DNA of 37,894 bases from an uncultured Saprospiraceae bacterium (GCA_937922815.1 CALAJP010000057.1:1-37894); one strand, 5' to 3'; positions 24,856 through 33,760 are shown, counted from the first letter of the stretch. Numbers and translations: made by a program. The notes: generated by a model not told the origin, from the letters alone.

Positions 24856-25885
24856 CTTTTCGGAAAGAAAGGTATTTTTTCCATCGCTCTACACAGTTCT
24901 TGAAATCGTCAGGAAGTTCAGAGTCAAAGAACATTTTCTCGCCAGTAGTCGGATGAATAAAACCTAATGTTTTGGCATGAAGTGCTTGTCTAGGCATTTC
25001 TTTGAATGTATTCATCACAAATTGTTTATACTTGGTATAGACCGTACCTTTTATGATTTTATCTCCTCCGTACCTTTCATCTGCAAATAGAGGGCATCTG
25101 ATATGTTTCATATGTGCTCTAATCTGGTGTGTTCTACCTGTTTCAAGTTTACATTCAACCAAACTAACATAATACATAGGTAAAAGAACCTTGTAATGAG
25201 TGATGGCATGCTTCCCATCTTCTACGACTGCCATTTGCAATCTGTTGTGAGGGTTTCGAGCAAGAGGTAAGTCAATAGTCCCTTGATGTTCTTCGGGTTC
25301 AGACCAAACTAAGGCTTGGTAGGTTCTCTCAATGCTATGGTCGAAGAACTGTTGTCCCAAATGACTCATGGCATGTTCTGTTTTTGCAATCAATAACAAA
25401 CCAGAAGTATCTTTATCAATTCGATGAACCAAGCCTGGACGATCCATGAATTTATCATCTTTGTTAGGAAGAACTGTTTTTTCGAAATAATGAACCAATC
25501 CATTTACTAATGTTCCTGAGTGATTACCAACTCCAGGGTGAACAACTAAGTTTGGTGGCTTATTGATAACCATTAAGTCGTCATCTTCATATACAATATT
25601 GATATCCATGGGTTCTCCTTTTAGGTGCCCCATCGATTCAGGTGGTTTGCTAATGACAGCCTTTATTTTTTCTGATGGTCTTACTCTGTAATTAGGTTTT
25701 ACTGGGTTACCATCAACCGTAACTCCCCCAGATTTGATTGTATTTTGAAGTTTGTTTCTAGTTATTTTATCAATTTTATCCATCAAGAATTTATCAATCC
25801 TGATTTTGCTTTGACCAGGGTCAGTAGTAAATTCATAAACTTGATAATATTCTTCTTGCTCTTCGCTATTCGTAGTTCCTTCCAT
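24833..25885 (-). CDS. RluA/RluD-family 23S rRNA pseudouridine synthase
   Basis: 350 residues with an ATG start. An N-terminal S4 RNA-binding domain at ~27-85 (RIDKFLMDKI, IKSGGVTVDGNPVKPNYRV) is followed by the catalytic domain from ~95. The catalytic motif HRIDKDTSGLLLIAK places the nucleophile at D157. LETGRTHQIRAHM and LHAKTLGF complete the family pattern. Length and layout match RluD, which converts uridines of helix 69 of 23S rRNA, but the family also contains RluC and others, so the exact site is not certain. A promoter-like element lies just upstream. It heads an operon with the DUF1415 and LuxC-like genes. Confidence 0.93.
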   Translation of the reverse strand: MEGTTNSEEQEEYYQVYEFTTDPGQSKIRIDKFLMDKIDKITRNKLQNTIKSGGVTVDGNPVKPNYRVRPSEKIKAVISKPPESMGHLKGEPMDINIVYEDDDLMVINKPPNLVVHPGVGNHSGTLVNGLVHYFEKTVLPNKDDKFMDRPGLVHRIDKDTSGLLLIAKTEHAMSHLGQQFFDHSIERTYQALVWSEPEEHQGTIDLPLARNPHNRLQMAVVEDGKHAITHYKVLLPMYYVSLVECKLETGRTHQIRAHMKHIRCPLFADERYGGDKIIKGTVYTKYKQFVMNTFKEMPRQALHAKTLGFIHPTTGEKMFFDSELPDDFKNCVERWKKYLSFRKDVLQNEQ

Positions 25886-25907
25886 AAACTTAAATCATAA
25901 TTTTGCA

Positions 25908-25934
25908 CAAAAATACGTAGAATTGATGATACAA
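25908..25934 (-). promoter_or_regulatory. Candidate promoter for the rluD-type operon
   Basis: Read on the minus strand, TTG (25934-25932) is followed by a 16-base spacer and TATTTTTG (25915-25908), an exact TAnnTTTG match. The spacer is at the short end of the normal range. The box ends about 22 bases before the pseudouridine synthase ATG, so the leader would be very short. Confidence 0.45.
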
Positions 25935-25950
25935 GTTACTAAAACATGAA

Positions 25951-28206
25951 TTACTTAATTAAAGTAGCATAGCCTGTGACTTTGAAGGGCTTATCAAAAG
26001 CATCAACATATTCAGCAACATAGATATATACGCCCAAAGGTAATAAATCACCTTCGTTGTGAAACCTACCATTCCAACCTTCATCAGGGTCGGTTGTTTC
26101 AAAGATACTTTGCCCCCATCGATTAAAAATAGTTAATTTATATTCAGTCATATATTCGAAAAAACCAGTCGGTCTAAAGTTGTTGTTTAGGCTGGTTTCG
26201 TTAGGAACGAACGCATTTGGGTAAAAAATTCGTACTTCGGGTTGTACTGTCAAATCGATAAAAGCAGTGTCTGAACAGCCCGAATCATGAAAAGCAATGA
26301 GTTGAATAGTTGTAAGTCCTGTGTCTATAAATTCATACGTAACCATTTCACTAAAGAATGTTTCATCATAAATAGACCATTCTATGCCATTTTCAAACTG
26401 TGAAGTATTCGTAAAGGTAGAAAACGGATTGATATTCGATACTTCAGTGTTAGAAGTATTGAAACTGGCAATGGCATTGGCAATTACTTTAACTTCGTTA
26501 CTTAGGTTGATATTTTGTTGACAATTTGTTTTTGAAACAATATTGACTGTTGGGGTATAGAGACCTGGAGATTCATAAACGTATGTAGGCATAATTTCAT
26601 TAGAAGTATTGCCATCGTCAAAATTCCAATTAAAAGTATATTCGTCTGTATAAAAGTCATCTAAACCTTCAAATACTATCGAAACAGGAGAACAAGAATC
26701 TATTTTACTGAAAGTTGGAATTAGGGTTGGATCAATAGGAAAATAATCAAAGCTAGCATTTGCTTCGTCCATACATCCATTGGCATCTGTGATTTTCAGA
26801 TTGATAGGTTTTGTTCCAGGGGAAGTATAGTCAATAGAAGGGTTGGGAAGGTTACTAGTTAATCCGTCTCCAAAACTCCATTGATATTGTTGGACACCTC
26901 TTGGGTCATCGACAGTAGAAGTATCGGTAAAATCAATAGACACTACTTCACAAATTTCATTTTCAAAATCGAATCCAGCTTCTAATCCTGGAAAAATATT
27001 GACATCAATTTCTGCAGTGTCCCCACAACTCAACCCAGGATTTATGACTAACCTTCCGTCGTAACGTCCTGTATCTGGGAAGGTTACCGTTACATCCCAA
27101 CTAGTAAATTCTTGAACGCCATCACTTTTAAGGTCAAACTCCCAATAATGTTCTACAATATTACGTCTCTCAACACTCTGATTGATAAAAGGAATGGTGT
27201 TGATTCCACAAGAGTTGATAGAAACAACAGAAGCATCTACTTGGGCTGAAAGGTCTTTTTCTATGTCTGCTCGTACTAAGGGTTCACAAGTGGTTACATT
27301 AAACTGAAAATCTCGTCTTACTACGCTTAATAATTCTCCATTTCTGTATTCTTCGACTAAAATCCCTACGACATATTGACCATTGACAGTGGGGGTAAAG
27401 GTTAGTTCGCCTGTATTTTCATCTAGATTAAAAATGGGGTTTGTTGAAAAAGGAAAATCTTGGTTAAAACCATTAATAAAAGAAACTCTTTGATAGGGAG
27501 GAGGAAGTTCAGGGTTAGGAGCTAATCCATTACGAGAATCTTGAAAATCTCCACCATCTAAGCCTTCTTTTCCACCACCATGAAAAGGTATAAAGGTTTT
27601 GTAGGCTAAAGAATCACCGTCAGGGTCTGTAGCAGAATGGTCAAAATTAAACGGTTCTCCAGAACAGATAACTATTGGAGGGAAATCATTAAAAATGGGA
27701 GAACTATTACAAGAATCTTGAGAAGTGGGGGTAATCTCCATGGTATAGGTTGCTCCTTGGTCACCTGGTGTCGAAATATTAGCTATGGTGGGGTTCCTAC
27801 AACACCGTTGATAAGAAATATGATATGATTCTGGGGAGTTCGGTAAATCAACAATAAATTTATAAATTCCTTGCTGAACGCAAACATTAGCAGGGATTAA
27901 TAAACATGGGTTGTCAAGATCAGGTTCAATATCTGAAATTATGGGAGCATCGAGACTAATAGTTCTAATGAAAAGGTTTTGACCATTATAGATCGTAACC
28001 GTTCCTTCGAGAGCTTCGTCTGTAGAATCAAAATTGGCACCTCCAGTATCACAATCACGATATACTCTTAATTCCATTTCGTATCTATCTCCCCCCAAAC
28101 ATCGATAGGTGATTTCGCCACCTATTATATGAAGAGAATTTAGCTTTATTGTGAATATAAGGAAAGTGAAAAGTAGGAGTAATTTATTGAATCTTGGTCT
28201 TTGCAT
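25951..28206 (-). CDS. PKD-domain surface protein with type B T9SS C-terminal domain
   Basis: 751 residues with an ATG start. Signal peptide ~1-24 (LLLLFTFLIFTIKLNSLH). The N-terminal domain (~27-310), beginning IIGGEITYRCLGGDRYEM and rich in cysteine (RDCDT, RCCRNP), is common at the front of Bacteroidota gliding-associated adhesins. Two or more PKD modules follow (QWSFGDG; NWNFDDG with ESPGLYTPTV). The last ~85 residues (FYPNAFVPNETSLNNNF, FNRWGQSIFE, GWNGRFH, LPLGVYIYVAEY) form the type B C-terminal domain. It should be exported by T9SS to the cell surface. No enzyme motif is visible and the ligand is unknown. It is transcribed apart from the other adhesin and has no PorP/SprF gene beside it. 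Confidence 0.87.
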   Translation of the reverse strand: MQRPRFNKLLLLFTFLIFTIKLNSLHIIGGEITYRCLGGDRYEMELRVYRDCDTGGANFDSTDEALEGTVTIYNGQNLFIRTISLDAPIISDIEPDLDNPCLLIPANVCVQQGIYKFIVDLPNSPESYHISYQRCCRNPTIANISTPGDQGATYTMEITPTSQDSCNSSPIFNDFPPIVICSGEPFNFDHSATDPDGDSLAYKTFIPFHGGGKEGLDGGDFQDSRNGLAPNPELPPPYQRVSFINGFNQDFPFSTNPIFNLDENTGELTFTPTVNGQYVVGILVEEYRNGELLSVVRRDFQFNVTTCEPLVRADIEKDLSAQVDASVVSINSCGINTIPFINQSVERRNIVEHYWEFDLKSDGVQEFTSWDVTVTFPDTGRYDGRLVINPGLSCGDTAEIDVNIFPGLEAGFDFENEICEVVSIDFTDTSTVDDPRGVQQYQWSFGDGLTSNLPNPSIDYTSPGTKPINLKITDANGCMDEANASFDYFPIDPTLIPTFSKIDSCSPVSIVFEGLDDFYTDEYTFNWNFDDGNTSNEIMPTYVYESPGLYTPTVNIVSKTNCQQNINLSNEVKVIANAIASFNTSNTEVSNINPFSTFTNTSQFENGIEWSIYDETFFSEMVTYEFIDTGLTTIQLIAFHDSGCSDTAFIDLTVQPEVRIFYPNAFVPNETSLNNNFRPTGFFEYMTEYKLTIFNRWGQSIFETTDPDEGWNGRFHNEGDLLPLGVYIYVAEYVDAFDKPFKVTGYATLIK

Positions 28207-28365
28207 GTTTTAAACAAGTTGTCTGTAATTAAATATAGCTACAAAAGAGACATTTTAAAGTTAAACAGAATTTATTAATAAGCTATTGTTGACAGCAACT
28301 ATTATGTTTTTGCGGGGTACTATTATATTAATAGGCAATATACCACTTTTGAAGATGAGGTAGTA

Positions 28366-28830
28366 TTATTTCATAGAAAATTCTTTTACAGAAAATGGAG
28401 ACAATGCAGTTCCTTCAATATTGGCGACTGCTTCAACTCGAAAAGTAGAATGAGCGTTTTGAAACTTTTTGGCTAACTTGACAATGCTTTTTACCATAAA
28501 GTTAGATTCTTCTAATTCATCCATTTGAGAATATTCTCTTTTGATAGGAATAGAAAAATTCATTTCTACGGTACTTTCTGCGGGAACTTCAAGAGGGCCA
28601 TTTATTAAACCTTGTCCTAATAAGTATTCGTCCACGAGCATTTCATCTTCTCTGCCTCGGGTATATTTTTCGATTACTTTGAACTTGATATTATTAACAA
28701 CTTGAGTATGTTGAGAGCTAAAACGAACTTGACCATTGATTAAATTTGTTTTTTTATCAAACTCTTCTGCAATGACAACTTCAATCTTTACACCCTCTAT
28801 TCCCAGCCATTGTTTTACTTTATGTAACAT
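28366..28830 (-). CDS. Spo0M-like arrestin-fold protein
   Basis: 154 residues with an ATG start and no signal peptide or membrane segment. The opening MLHKVKQWLGIEGVKIEVVI and the later KFKVIEKYTRGRED and PAESTVEMNFSIPI resemble the single arrestin-like domain of Spo0M (sporulation control) family proteins. Bacillus Spo0M has two such domains (about 258 residues); this one is about half the size. Bacteroidota do not sporulate, so the name reflects ancestry only. Relatives are linked to cytoskeleton or stress roles, not well defined. It lies 110 bases downstream of the small conserved protein at 28941-29429, on the same strand, and may or may not share that transcript. Confidence 0.72.
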   Translation of the reverse strand: MLHKVKQWLGIEGVKIEVVIAEEFDKKTNLINGQVRFSSQHTQVVNNIKFKVIEKYTRGREDEMLVDEYLLGQGLINGPLEVPAESTVEMNFSIPIKREYSQMDELEESNFMVKSIVKLAKKFQNAHSTFRVEAVANIEGTALSPFSVKEFSMK

Positions 28831-28940
28831 AACTATTTTAATCTAATTAAAGAATATTGTTGATTGACAAGGTACATTTTCTTTTACTTAACGTAATCAA
28901 CTATTCTATAAAATAAGTGGCTTTGTAGACCAAAACCTAA

Positions 28941-29429
28941 TTATATCATTTTTGTGAGCCAACTATCTCCTAATTTTTTTACTAATTCTCCGTCTCCTTT
29001 TTGTACAAGAGTATCAAAAATTAAAGTTTCGGTGTTAATATGATTATTAGAATACTGGTTTTTTAGTGTTGTCCTATCTACACTTTCTATTTTGTTGTTT
29101 TCATCGAAATAATAAAAACGCATTCTATTCATTAAATCTAACGCATATTTTTGGTCAATTTCGTGCAAGAATTTCACGGAACTATCAATAGAACAGCCAC
29201 TTGCGGTATTTACAGCTTCATCAACCTCTAAAACGATGAATCTATTGAAAACAATAGTCGCATTAGCAACCAAAGCAGCTCCATGACACATCCATTTAGA
29301 AACAAATTCATTTAAATGATTCTGAATTTCTTCGTTTTCTAATGTTGAAAAATTTCTATTAGCTCCGTATATCCAAAGTTTTGAAGTAGGTGAAAATACA
29401 GGCTTTTCGATATTATTAGTTATTACCAT
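28941..29429 (-). CDS. Conserved Bacteroidota protein of unknown function with SGCSID motif (often mislabelled 'ABC transporter ATPase')
   Basis: 162 residues with an ATG start. No Walker A, Walker B or ABC signature is present, so the usual database label is not supported by the sequence. The recognisable core is KLWIYGANRNFS (~17-28), FVSKWMCHGAAL (~42-53), NRFIVLEVDEA (~62-72) and the SGCSID motif at ~77-82. It is compact and soluble in appearance. Similar proteins occur across Bacteroidota, in my recollection often beside the CCG-domain Fe-S protein, as here. The start overlaps the stop of that upstream gene by 7 bases, so the two are translationally coupled. A role in the maturation or function of the Fe-S complex is possible but inferred only from position. 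Confidence 0.7.
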   Translation of the reverse strand: MVITNNIEKPVFSPTSKLWIYGANRNFSTLENEEIQNHLNEFVSKWMCHGAALVANATIVFNRFIVLEVDEAVNTASGCSIDSSVKFLHEIDQKYALDLMNRMRFYYFDENNKIESVDRTTLKNQYSNNHINTETLIFDTLVQKGDGELVKKLGDSWLTKMI

Positions 29430-30196
29430 TTTTTATTATTTACTATCAATTCAGCCAAGTCTAAAACCATAACTGAAGATTCTTTTTCTTTTAATCCATC
29501 TTGTAACATAGTGATGCAAAAAGGGCAATTAGCGACTACTGTTTCAGCCCCATTTGCGATAATTTCATCCGCTCGTTCGCTATTGATTCTTTTATCACCA
29601 GGTTCATCTTCTTTGAACATTTGAGCTCCACCCGCACCACAACAAAGCCCTTTGGTTCGAGAACGTTTCATTTCTTTGATGTCCATTTTTAGTGATTCCA
29701 AAATTTCTCTTGGAGCTTCATAGACACCATTAGCTCTACCCAAATAACAGCTGTCGTGATAAGTAACAGTTGTTGACGCTTCTTGGTTCAATTCAATTTT
29801 TCCAGTATCAATTAATTCTTTCAAATATTGCGAATGGTGAACAACATCATAGTTTCCACCTAATGCTGGATATTCATTTTTGATGGTATTAAAACAGTGA
29901 GGACAAGCCGTAACTATCTTTTTGACCTCGTACATATTCAAAATTTCGATATTTTGCAGGGCTGTCATTTGAAAAACAAACTCATTGCCGGCTCTCCTTG
30001 CTGCATCACCCGTACAACTTTCTTCATTCCCCAAAATGGCAAAAGAAATATTTGCTTGATTGAGTATTTTTACAAAAGCTCTGGTTACTTTTTGTGCTCG
30101 AGCATCAAAACTACCTGCACATCCTACCCAAAATAATATTTCGGGAGTTTTGGATTGGGCTGCCATTTCAGCCATCGAAGGCACTTTATATTCCAT
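29423..30196 (-). CDS. CCG-domain (Fe-S) protein, HdrB/LutA-like subunit
   Basis: 257 residues from the ATG at 30196; a TTG two codons earlier is less likely. Two cysteine-rich CCG modules are visible. The first has C26, C61 (EESCTGD, with CTG in place of CCG) and CPHC at 98-101. The second has C150 (YHDSCYLGR), CCGAGGAQMF at 185-194 and CPFC at 224-227. These modules bind unusual [4Fe-4S] clusters in heterodisulfide reductase HdrB, in glycolate and lactate oxidase subunits and in DUF224-type quinone reductases. The membrane ferredoxin-type protein is encoded 18 bases upstream, so the two probably form a complex at the inner membrane. The physiological electron donor cannot be read from the sequence. 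Confidence 0.88.
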   Translation of the reverse strand: MEYKVPSMAEMAAQSKTPEILFWVGCAGSFDARAQKVTRAFVKILNQANISFAILGNEESCTGDAARRAGNEFVFQMTALQNIEILNMYEVKKIVTACPHCFNTIKNEYPALGGNYDVVHHSQYLKELIDTGKIELNQEASTTVTYHDSCYLGRANGVYEAPREILESLKMDIKEMKRSRTKGLCCGAGGAQMFKEDEPGDKRINSERADEIIANGAETVVANCPFCITMLQDGLKEKESSVMVLDLAELIVNNKKW

Positions 30197-30214
30197 ATTC
30201 AAATCGAATTTTTA

Positions 30215-31582
30215 TTAATCATTATTAAGCTCTTTTGTCCAAGCGTCTCTTTCGTTAGGCATTTGCCAAACAGCACCACTTTGTTCTACAGCATTATACA
30301 TAGAAAGCAATTCATTAGGTCCCTCAGAAAGCGTCAACACTTCGTATCTTCTCATTTTTAAGATAACATCTAATGGGTCTATCATTACAGGACAGGCTTC
30401 TACACAAGCATTACAGGTAGTACAAGCGTGGAGTTCTTCCTTGCTTATCCAATCGAAAAGACTTTTCCCATCATCATAATTTTCTTTGCTTAGGGTTTTG
30501 CTTTTAGAATCACTTGCAATACAATCTTTATTTTGTTTTTTGATATTATTTCCTATCATTTCGGCTCTGTCTCTCACATCCATTACGATTTTTCGAGGAG
30601 AAAGCTTTTTACCAGTTAAGTTTGCAGGACAGTTATCGGTACACCTTCCACATTCAGTACAAGTATATGAATCAAGTATATTTTTCCAACTTAAACCCAA
30701 TACGTCTTTGGCTCCAAATTCTGGGAGTTCTTCTCCGCCTGCATCTTCTGTAAAGGCCGCTTCTGGGGCCATCATAGATTTTACTTCATTCATGATGGTC
30801 GGCATGTTTTCCATTTCTCCTGCGGAATTGAGTTTCGCATAGAAAGTATTAGGAAATGCTAATATAATATGTAAATGTTTGGACGATGGGAGATAGTTTA
30901 GAAAGGCGAAAACCACTAAAATATGTGCCCACCAACCTATTCTTTCTAAAATAACTAAAGTACCTTGGTCGAACGAACCAAAAAGCATAGGGCCTAACCA
31001 GCTACTGACAGCTAAATTCCCTGTACTCGGATAATGGCTAGGGTCTAGTTCTTGTAAAAGAACGTCTGTTCCATTCATGGTGAAAATAGCAGAAATAAGA
31101 ATAATTTCTAATCCCAAAATAATATTCGCATCATTAGTAGGCCAACCTTTCATTTCTGGCTTATGAAGCCGACCCAATTTGAGCACATTTCTTCGAATAA
31201 TAAAAATTATAGTAGCAACTAAGGCTAATACAGACAGAATTTCAATAAAACTAATAATGAAAGTATATAAACCACCAAGAGGTTCTGCAAAAATTCGGTG
31301 AACACCCAAGAAACCATCAATAAAGATTTCAATCAATTCGATTTGGGTCATTAGAAATGCCACATAAATAAATAGATGGAGTAGGGCAGGAACGATTCTT
31401 TTGAACATTTTTTGCTGCCCAAATGCAACTAAAAACATATTTTTCCAACGCTGACCACTGTCTTTTTGGTCAATAGGATTGTCTTCACCCAAAAGAATAT
31501 TATTCCTTATATCCAAGAATTGTTTTCCTGCCATGCCCAAAGCAAGGACTGAAACGATGATAAAAATGATTTGTTGAATCAT
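30215..31582 (-). CDS. Membrane-bound Fe-S oxidoreductase: NarI-like cytochrome b domain fused to two [4Fe-4S] ferredoxin motifs
   Basis: 455 residues from the ATG at 31582 (MIQQIIFIIV). The frame stays open to a TTG at 31657, but the family normally starts as chosen here. The N-terminal ~250 residues hold about five to six membrane segments with histidines that could bind heme b (H69, H95, H220, H236, H238). Two ferredoxin motifs follow: C308-C311-C314 with C318P, and C387-C390-C393 with C397P. This equals the front two thirds of DUF224-type membrane Fe-S oxidoreductases, whose missing CCG part is encoded by the next gene. By analogy the complex would take electrons at the cytoplasmic side and reduce menaquinone. 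The electron donor (for example ETF) is inference. Confidence 0.86.
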   Translation of the reverse strand: MIQQIIFIIVSVLALGMAGKQFLDIRNNILLGEDNPIDQKDSGQRWKNMFLVAFGQQKMFKRIVPALLHLFIYVAFLMTQIELIEIFIDGFLGVHRIFAEPLGGLYTFIISFIEILSVLALVATIIFIIRRNVLKLGRLHKPEMKGWPTNDANIILGLEIILISAIFTMNGTDVLLQELDPSHYPSTGNLAVSSWLGPMLFGSFDQGTLVILERIGWWAHILVVFAFLNYLPSSKHLHIILAFPNTFYAKLNSAGEMENMPTIMNEVKSMMAPEAAFTEDAGGEELPEFGAKDVLGLSWKNILDSYTCTECGRCTDNCPANLTGKKLSPRKIVMDVRDRAEMIGNNIKKQNKDCIASDSKSKTLSKENYDDGKSLFDWISKEELHACTTCNACVEACPVMIDPLDVILKMRRYEVLTLSEGPNELLSMYNAVEQSGAVWQMPNERDAWTKELNND

Positions 31583-31660
31583 AATTTGAGGTTGAAATTT
31601 TGCTACTTCTACAAAATACCAAAATTTGATAAAATCTAAAGTAAATATTGGATACAAAAA

Positions 31661-33760
31661 TTAATATCCGCCAAAAAATCTTCTTAAAAACCATTCGATA
31701 GATAATGCAAATAGAAGTAAGAAAAATATCCATTTGTGGTTTAGAAGTTCATCTGTTTTTAAACTTTGGTATAAAATGGGTTTGCCTGCATCAGATTCTA
31801 ATAGCGTTGATTCTAAAGAAGCCAAACTGTTAGTGTTAAATAATTGCCCACCTGTTTGTTTAGCCATATTTTTTAATAATCCATGATTGGCTACTAAATC
31901 ATAAAACTCTTTTTCGATAGCTGAAATCGTAAATTTACCATTAACCTGTTGTTTCTCGCCATTGAAAACAGTTTCGGCAACGAAAGTATAATTTCCTACT
32001 CCCATTGAAGCAATTTGAGTGTGATAACTTTTACCTTTTCTATTCAGTGTAAATGGAAAATTATCTCCATTTTGGTTCGTAATGGTCAAATTTACTTCTG
32101 GTTCGTTGACTAATTCATAACTTTCGTTATAGAGTTCGCCAATAAAATCTAAAGGTTCACTTTCGTTAAAAATCTTTTTGGCTACATTAACTTTAAATCT
32201 ACGTTTATCACTTTTGACGGTTTGATATTGAACAGTTTTGAATAATAATTCATCAAAACGGCTAAAGTTTTCATTAATGGTATAATCCAGCATCCTCCAT
32301 TTCCAAATTCCAGTTCCTATTATAATCGCTTCTTTTTGCCCTTCTTGATTTAAGAATGCGATTAAAGGATATTGAGTATCAACTTTTCCAATTTTTTGAA
32401 GGGCTAGAATTTGGCTTTCGGGATTGGTTTGAAAGTCAGCAAAAGGAGCACTTAAAGGTAAATATTTAGAAATTTGATTTTTAGATTCTTCCGAAAGGGT
32501 AAATAAATTAAAATTATTGGTAGGCGATGCCTGAATTAAGTTTGTTGAATTAGACTTAGAAATGATGTCAACAATATTTTGATTTTTATTCAATTCGTTT
32601 AAATCGGTTTCATTTCCAACTACAAATAGAAGTGGCTTTTTATCTTTTTTCCAATTCTGAATAAAACTATTGAAAGCATTGTCTTTGCTTGGTAACTGAT
32701 GCAAAATCAATAAATCGAAATCTTGAACATTATTAGGCAATTTGTCAGGATAGCTTAGTTCAACATCATAGTTTTTATTATTCAGAATACTTTGTTTCAT
32801 TGCTGAAAGGTCAGGATGGGGAGAAGCAGCGACAATTAGGACTTTTTGTCTTGCATCTAAAACTTCTATGAAAGCCTGTTTTCTATTGTTTTTTGTCGTG
32901 TTTTCATTATTAACATTAGATAGTTCAAAGCTATATTGGCGAACACCAATTTTGTCGGCATCTAAAATGATGTCTTGAGTGAAAAAGAAATCATTTTTTG
33001 AGATTGAAATAGGGAAGGACTGTAATTTTTTGCGTTGCCCTCCTTCTACTTCGAATACATCTAAGTTAGTTTTTATACCCGCCAAGGCTTGAGCTGAAAT
33101 ATCAACTTGAACGGTAAATTGATCTTCTAAATAAGCGAACTCATTCGCATAAATATTTTTAATTAACAAATCTCTACTAGGCGTTGTATCTCCCAATGCA
33201 ATGGGATAAATTGGTGCTTGTAGCGATTGTATATTATAAATAGGGTTACTCCCTTGATTGAAAATTCCATCAGTGGCAAAAACAACTCCTTTTAAATCTT
33301 GATCTGTAAATTGGTCTTGAATGTAATCAACTGCTTTTGACAAATCAGAAATGGGGAGATTGAAAGTATCTGTTATTTGTTTATGCGTATCGTTTCCAAA
33401 ATTAAAATAAGCTACTCTATATTTCGACTCCAGATTACTTTTAAGGGTTCTTAACTGTGCTGCAAATTTTTTAGATTTCTCCAAACCTAAACTTTTTCCG
33501 ATAGAAGCAGAGGCATCTTGAGCAATTACAACTAAGGGTTTTCTTTCCTCGCTGGTTAATTGCTTTAGTAATGGAACCAATAAAAAAGCGGCTAAACAAA
33601 AAATGACACTAAACCGAAAACCTGCCATTAAATATTTGAGATATTCAGGGCGAGGTTTAACATTTGATTTGCCTCGATATAGAATAATTGCTCCCAATAA
33701 AGCTAAAAGAGCAAATGCAATCAGCCAAAAAGGAGAGTATTGAAACGAAAGAAAGTCCAA
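31661..33760 (-). CDS. VWA-domain membrane protein (BatA/aerotolerance-like architecture)
   Basis: 699 residues. The start codon is TTG at 33760; no in-frame ATG was found just upstream. Two membrane segments lie at ~10-28 and ~44-64. A von Willebrand A domain begins VVIAQDASASIGKS, with an intact DxSxS metal-site motif (82-86), and continues through VVFATDGIFNQGSNP. A GATase-like alpha/beta segment is at ~310-385 (VQDFDLLILHQLPS). Beta-sandwich regions follow, and a C-terminal membrane helix (WIFFLLLFALSIEWFLRRFF) closes the protein. This layout is common in Bacteroidota membrane proteins of unknown role near MoxR/Bat operons, but no moxR or bat genes are present here. It lies 78 bases upstream of the membrane Fe-S protein's ATG. 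Confidence 0.8.
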   Translation of the reverse strand: MDFLSFQYSPFWLIAFALLALLGAIILYRGKSNVKPRPEYLKYLMAGFRFSVIFCLAAFLLVPLLKQLTSEERKPLVVIAQDASASIGKSLGLEKSKKFAAQLRTLKSNLESKYRVAYFNFGNDTHKQITDTFNLPISDLSKAVDYIQDQFTDQDLKGVVFATDGIFNQGSNPIYNIQSLQAPIYPIALGDTTPSRDLLIKNIYANEFAYLEDQFTVQVDISAQALAGIKTNLDVFEVEGGQRKKLQSFPISISKNDFFFTQDIILDADKIGVRQYSFELSNVNNENTTKNNRKQAFIEVLDARQKVLIVAASPHPDLSAMKQSILNNKNYDVELSYPDKLPNNVQDFDLLILHQLPSKDNAFNSFIQNWKKDKKPLLFVVGNETDLNELNKNQNIVDIISKSNSTNLIQASPTNNFNLFTLSEESKNQISKYLPLSAPFADFQTNPESQILALQKIGKVDTQYPLIAFLNQEGQKEAIIIGTGIWKWRMLDYTINENFSRFDELLFKTVQYQTVKSDKRRFKVNVAKKIFNESEPLDFIGELYNESYELVNEPEVNLTITNQNGDNFPFTLNRKGKSYHTQIASMGVGNYTFVAETVFNGEKQQVNGKFTISAIEKEFYDLVANHGLLKNMAKQTGGQLFNTNSLASLESTLLESDAGKPILYQSLKTDELLNHKWIFFLLLFALSIEWFLRRFFGGY

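Noticed and set aside
28320-28334. Perfect CTATTA-TAT-TAATAG inverted repeat downstream of the Spo0M-like gene
   Set aside because: Short and made of A/T pairs except one; too weak to call a terminator or operator without support.
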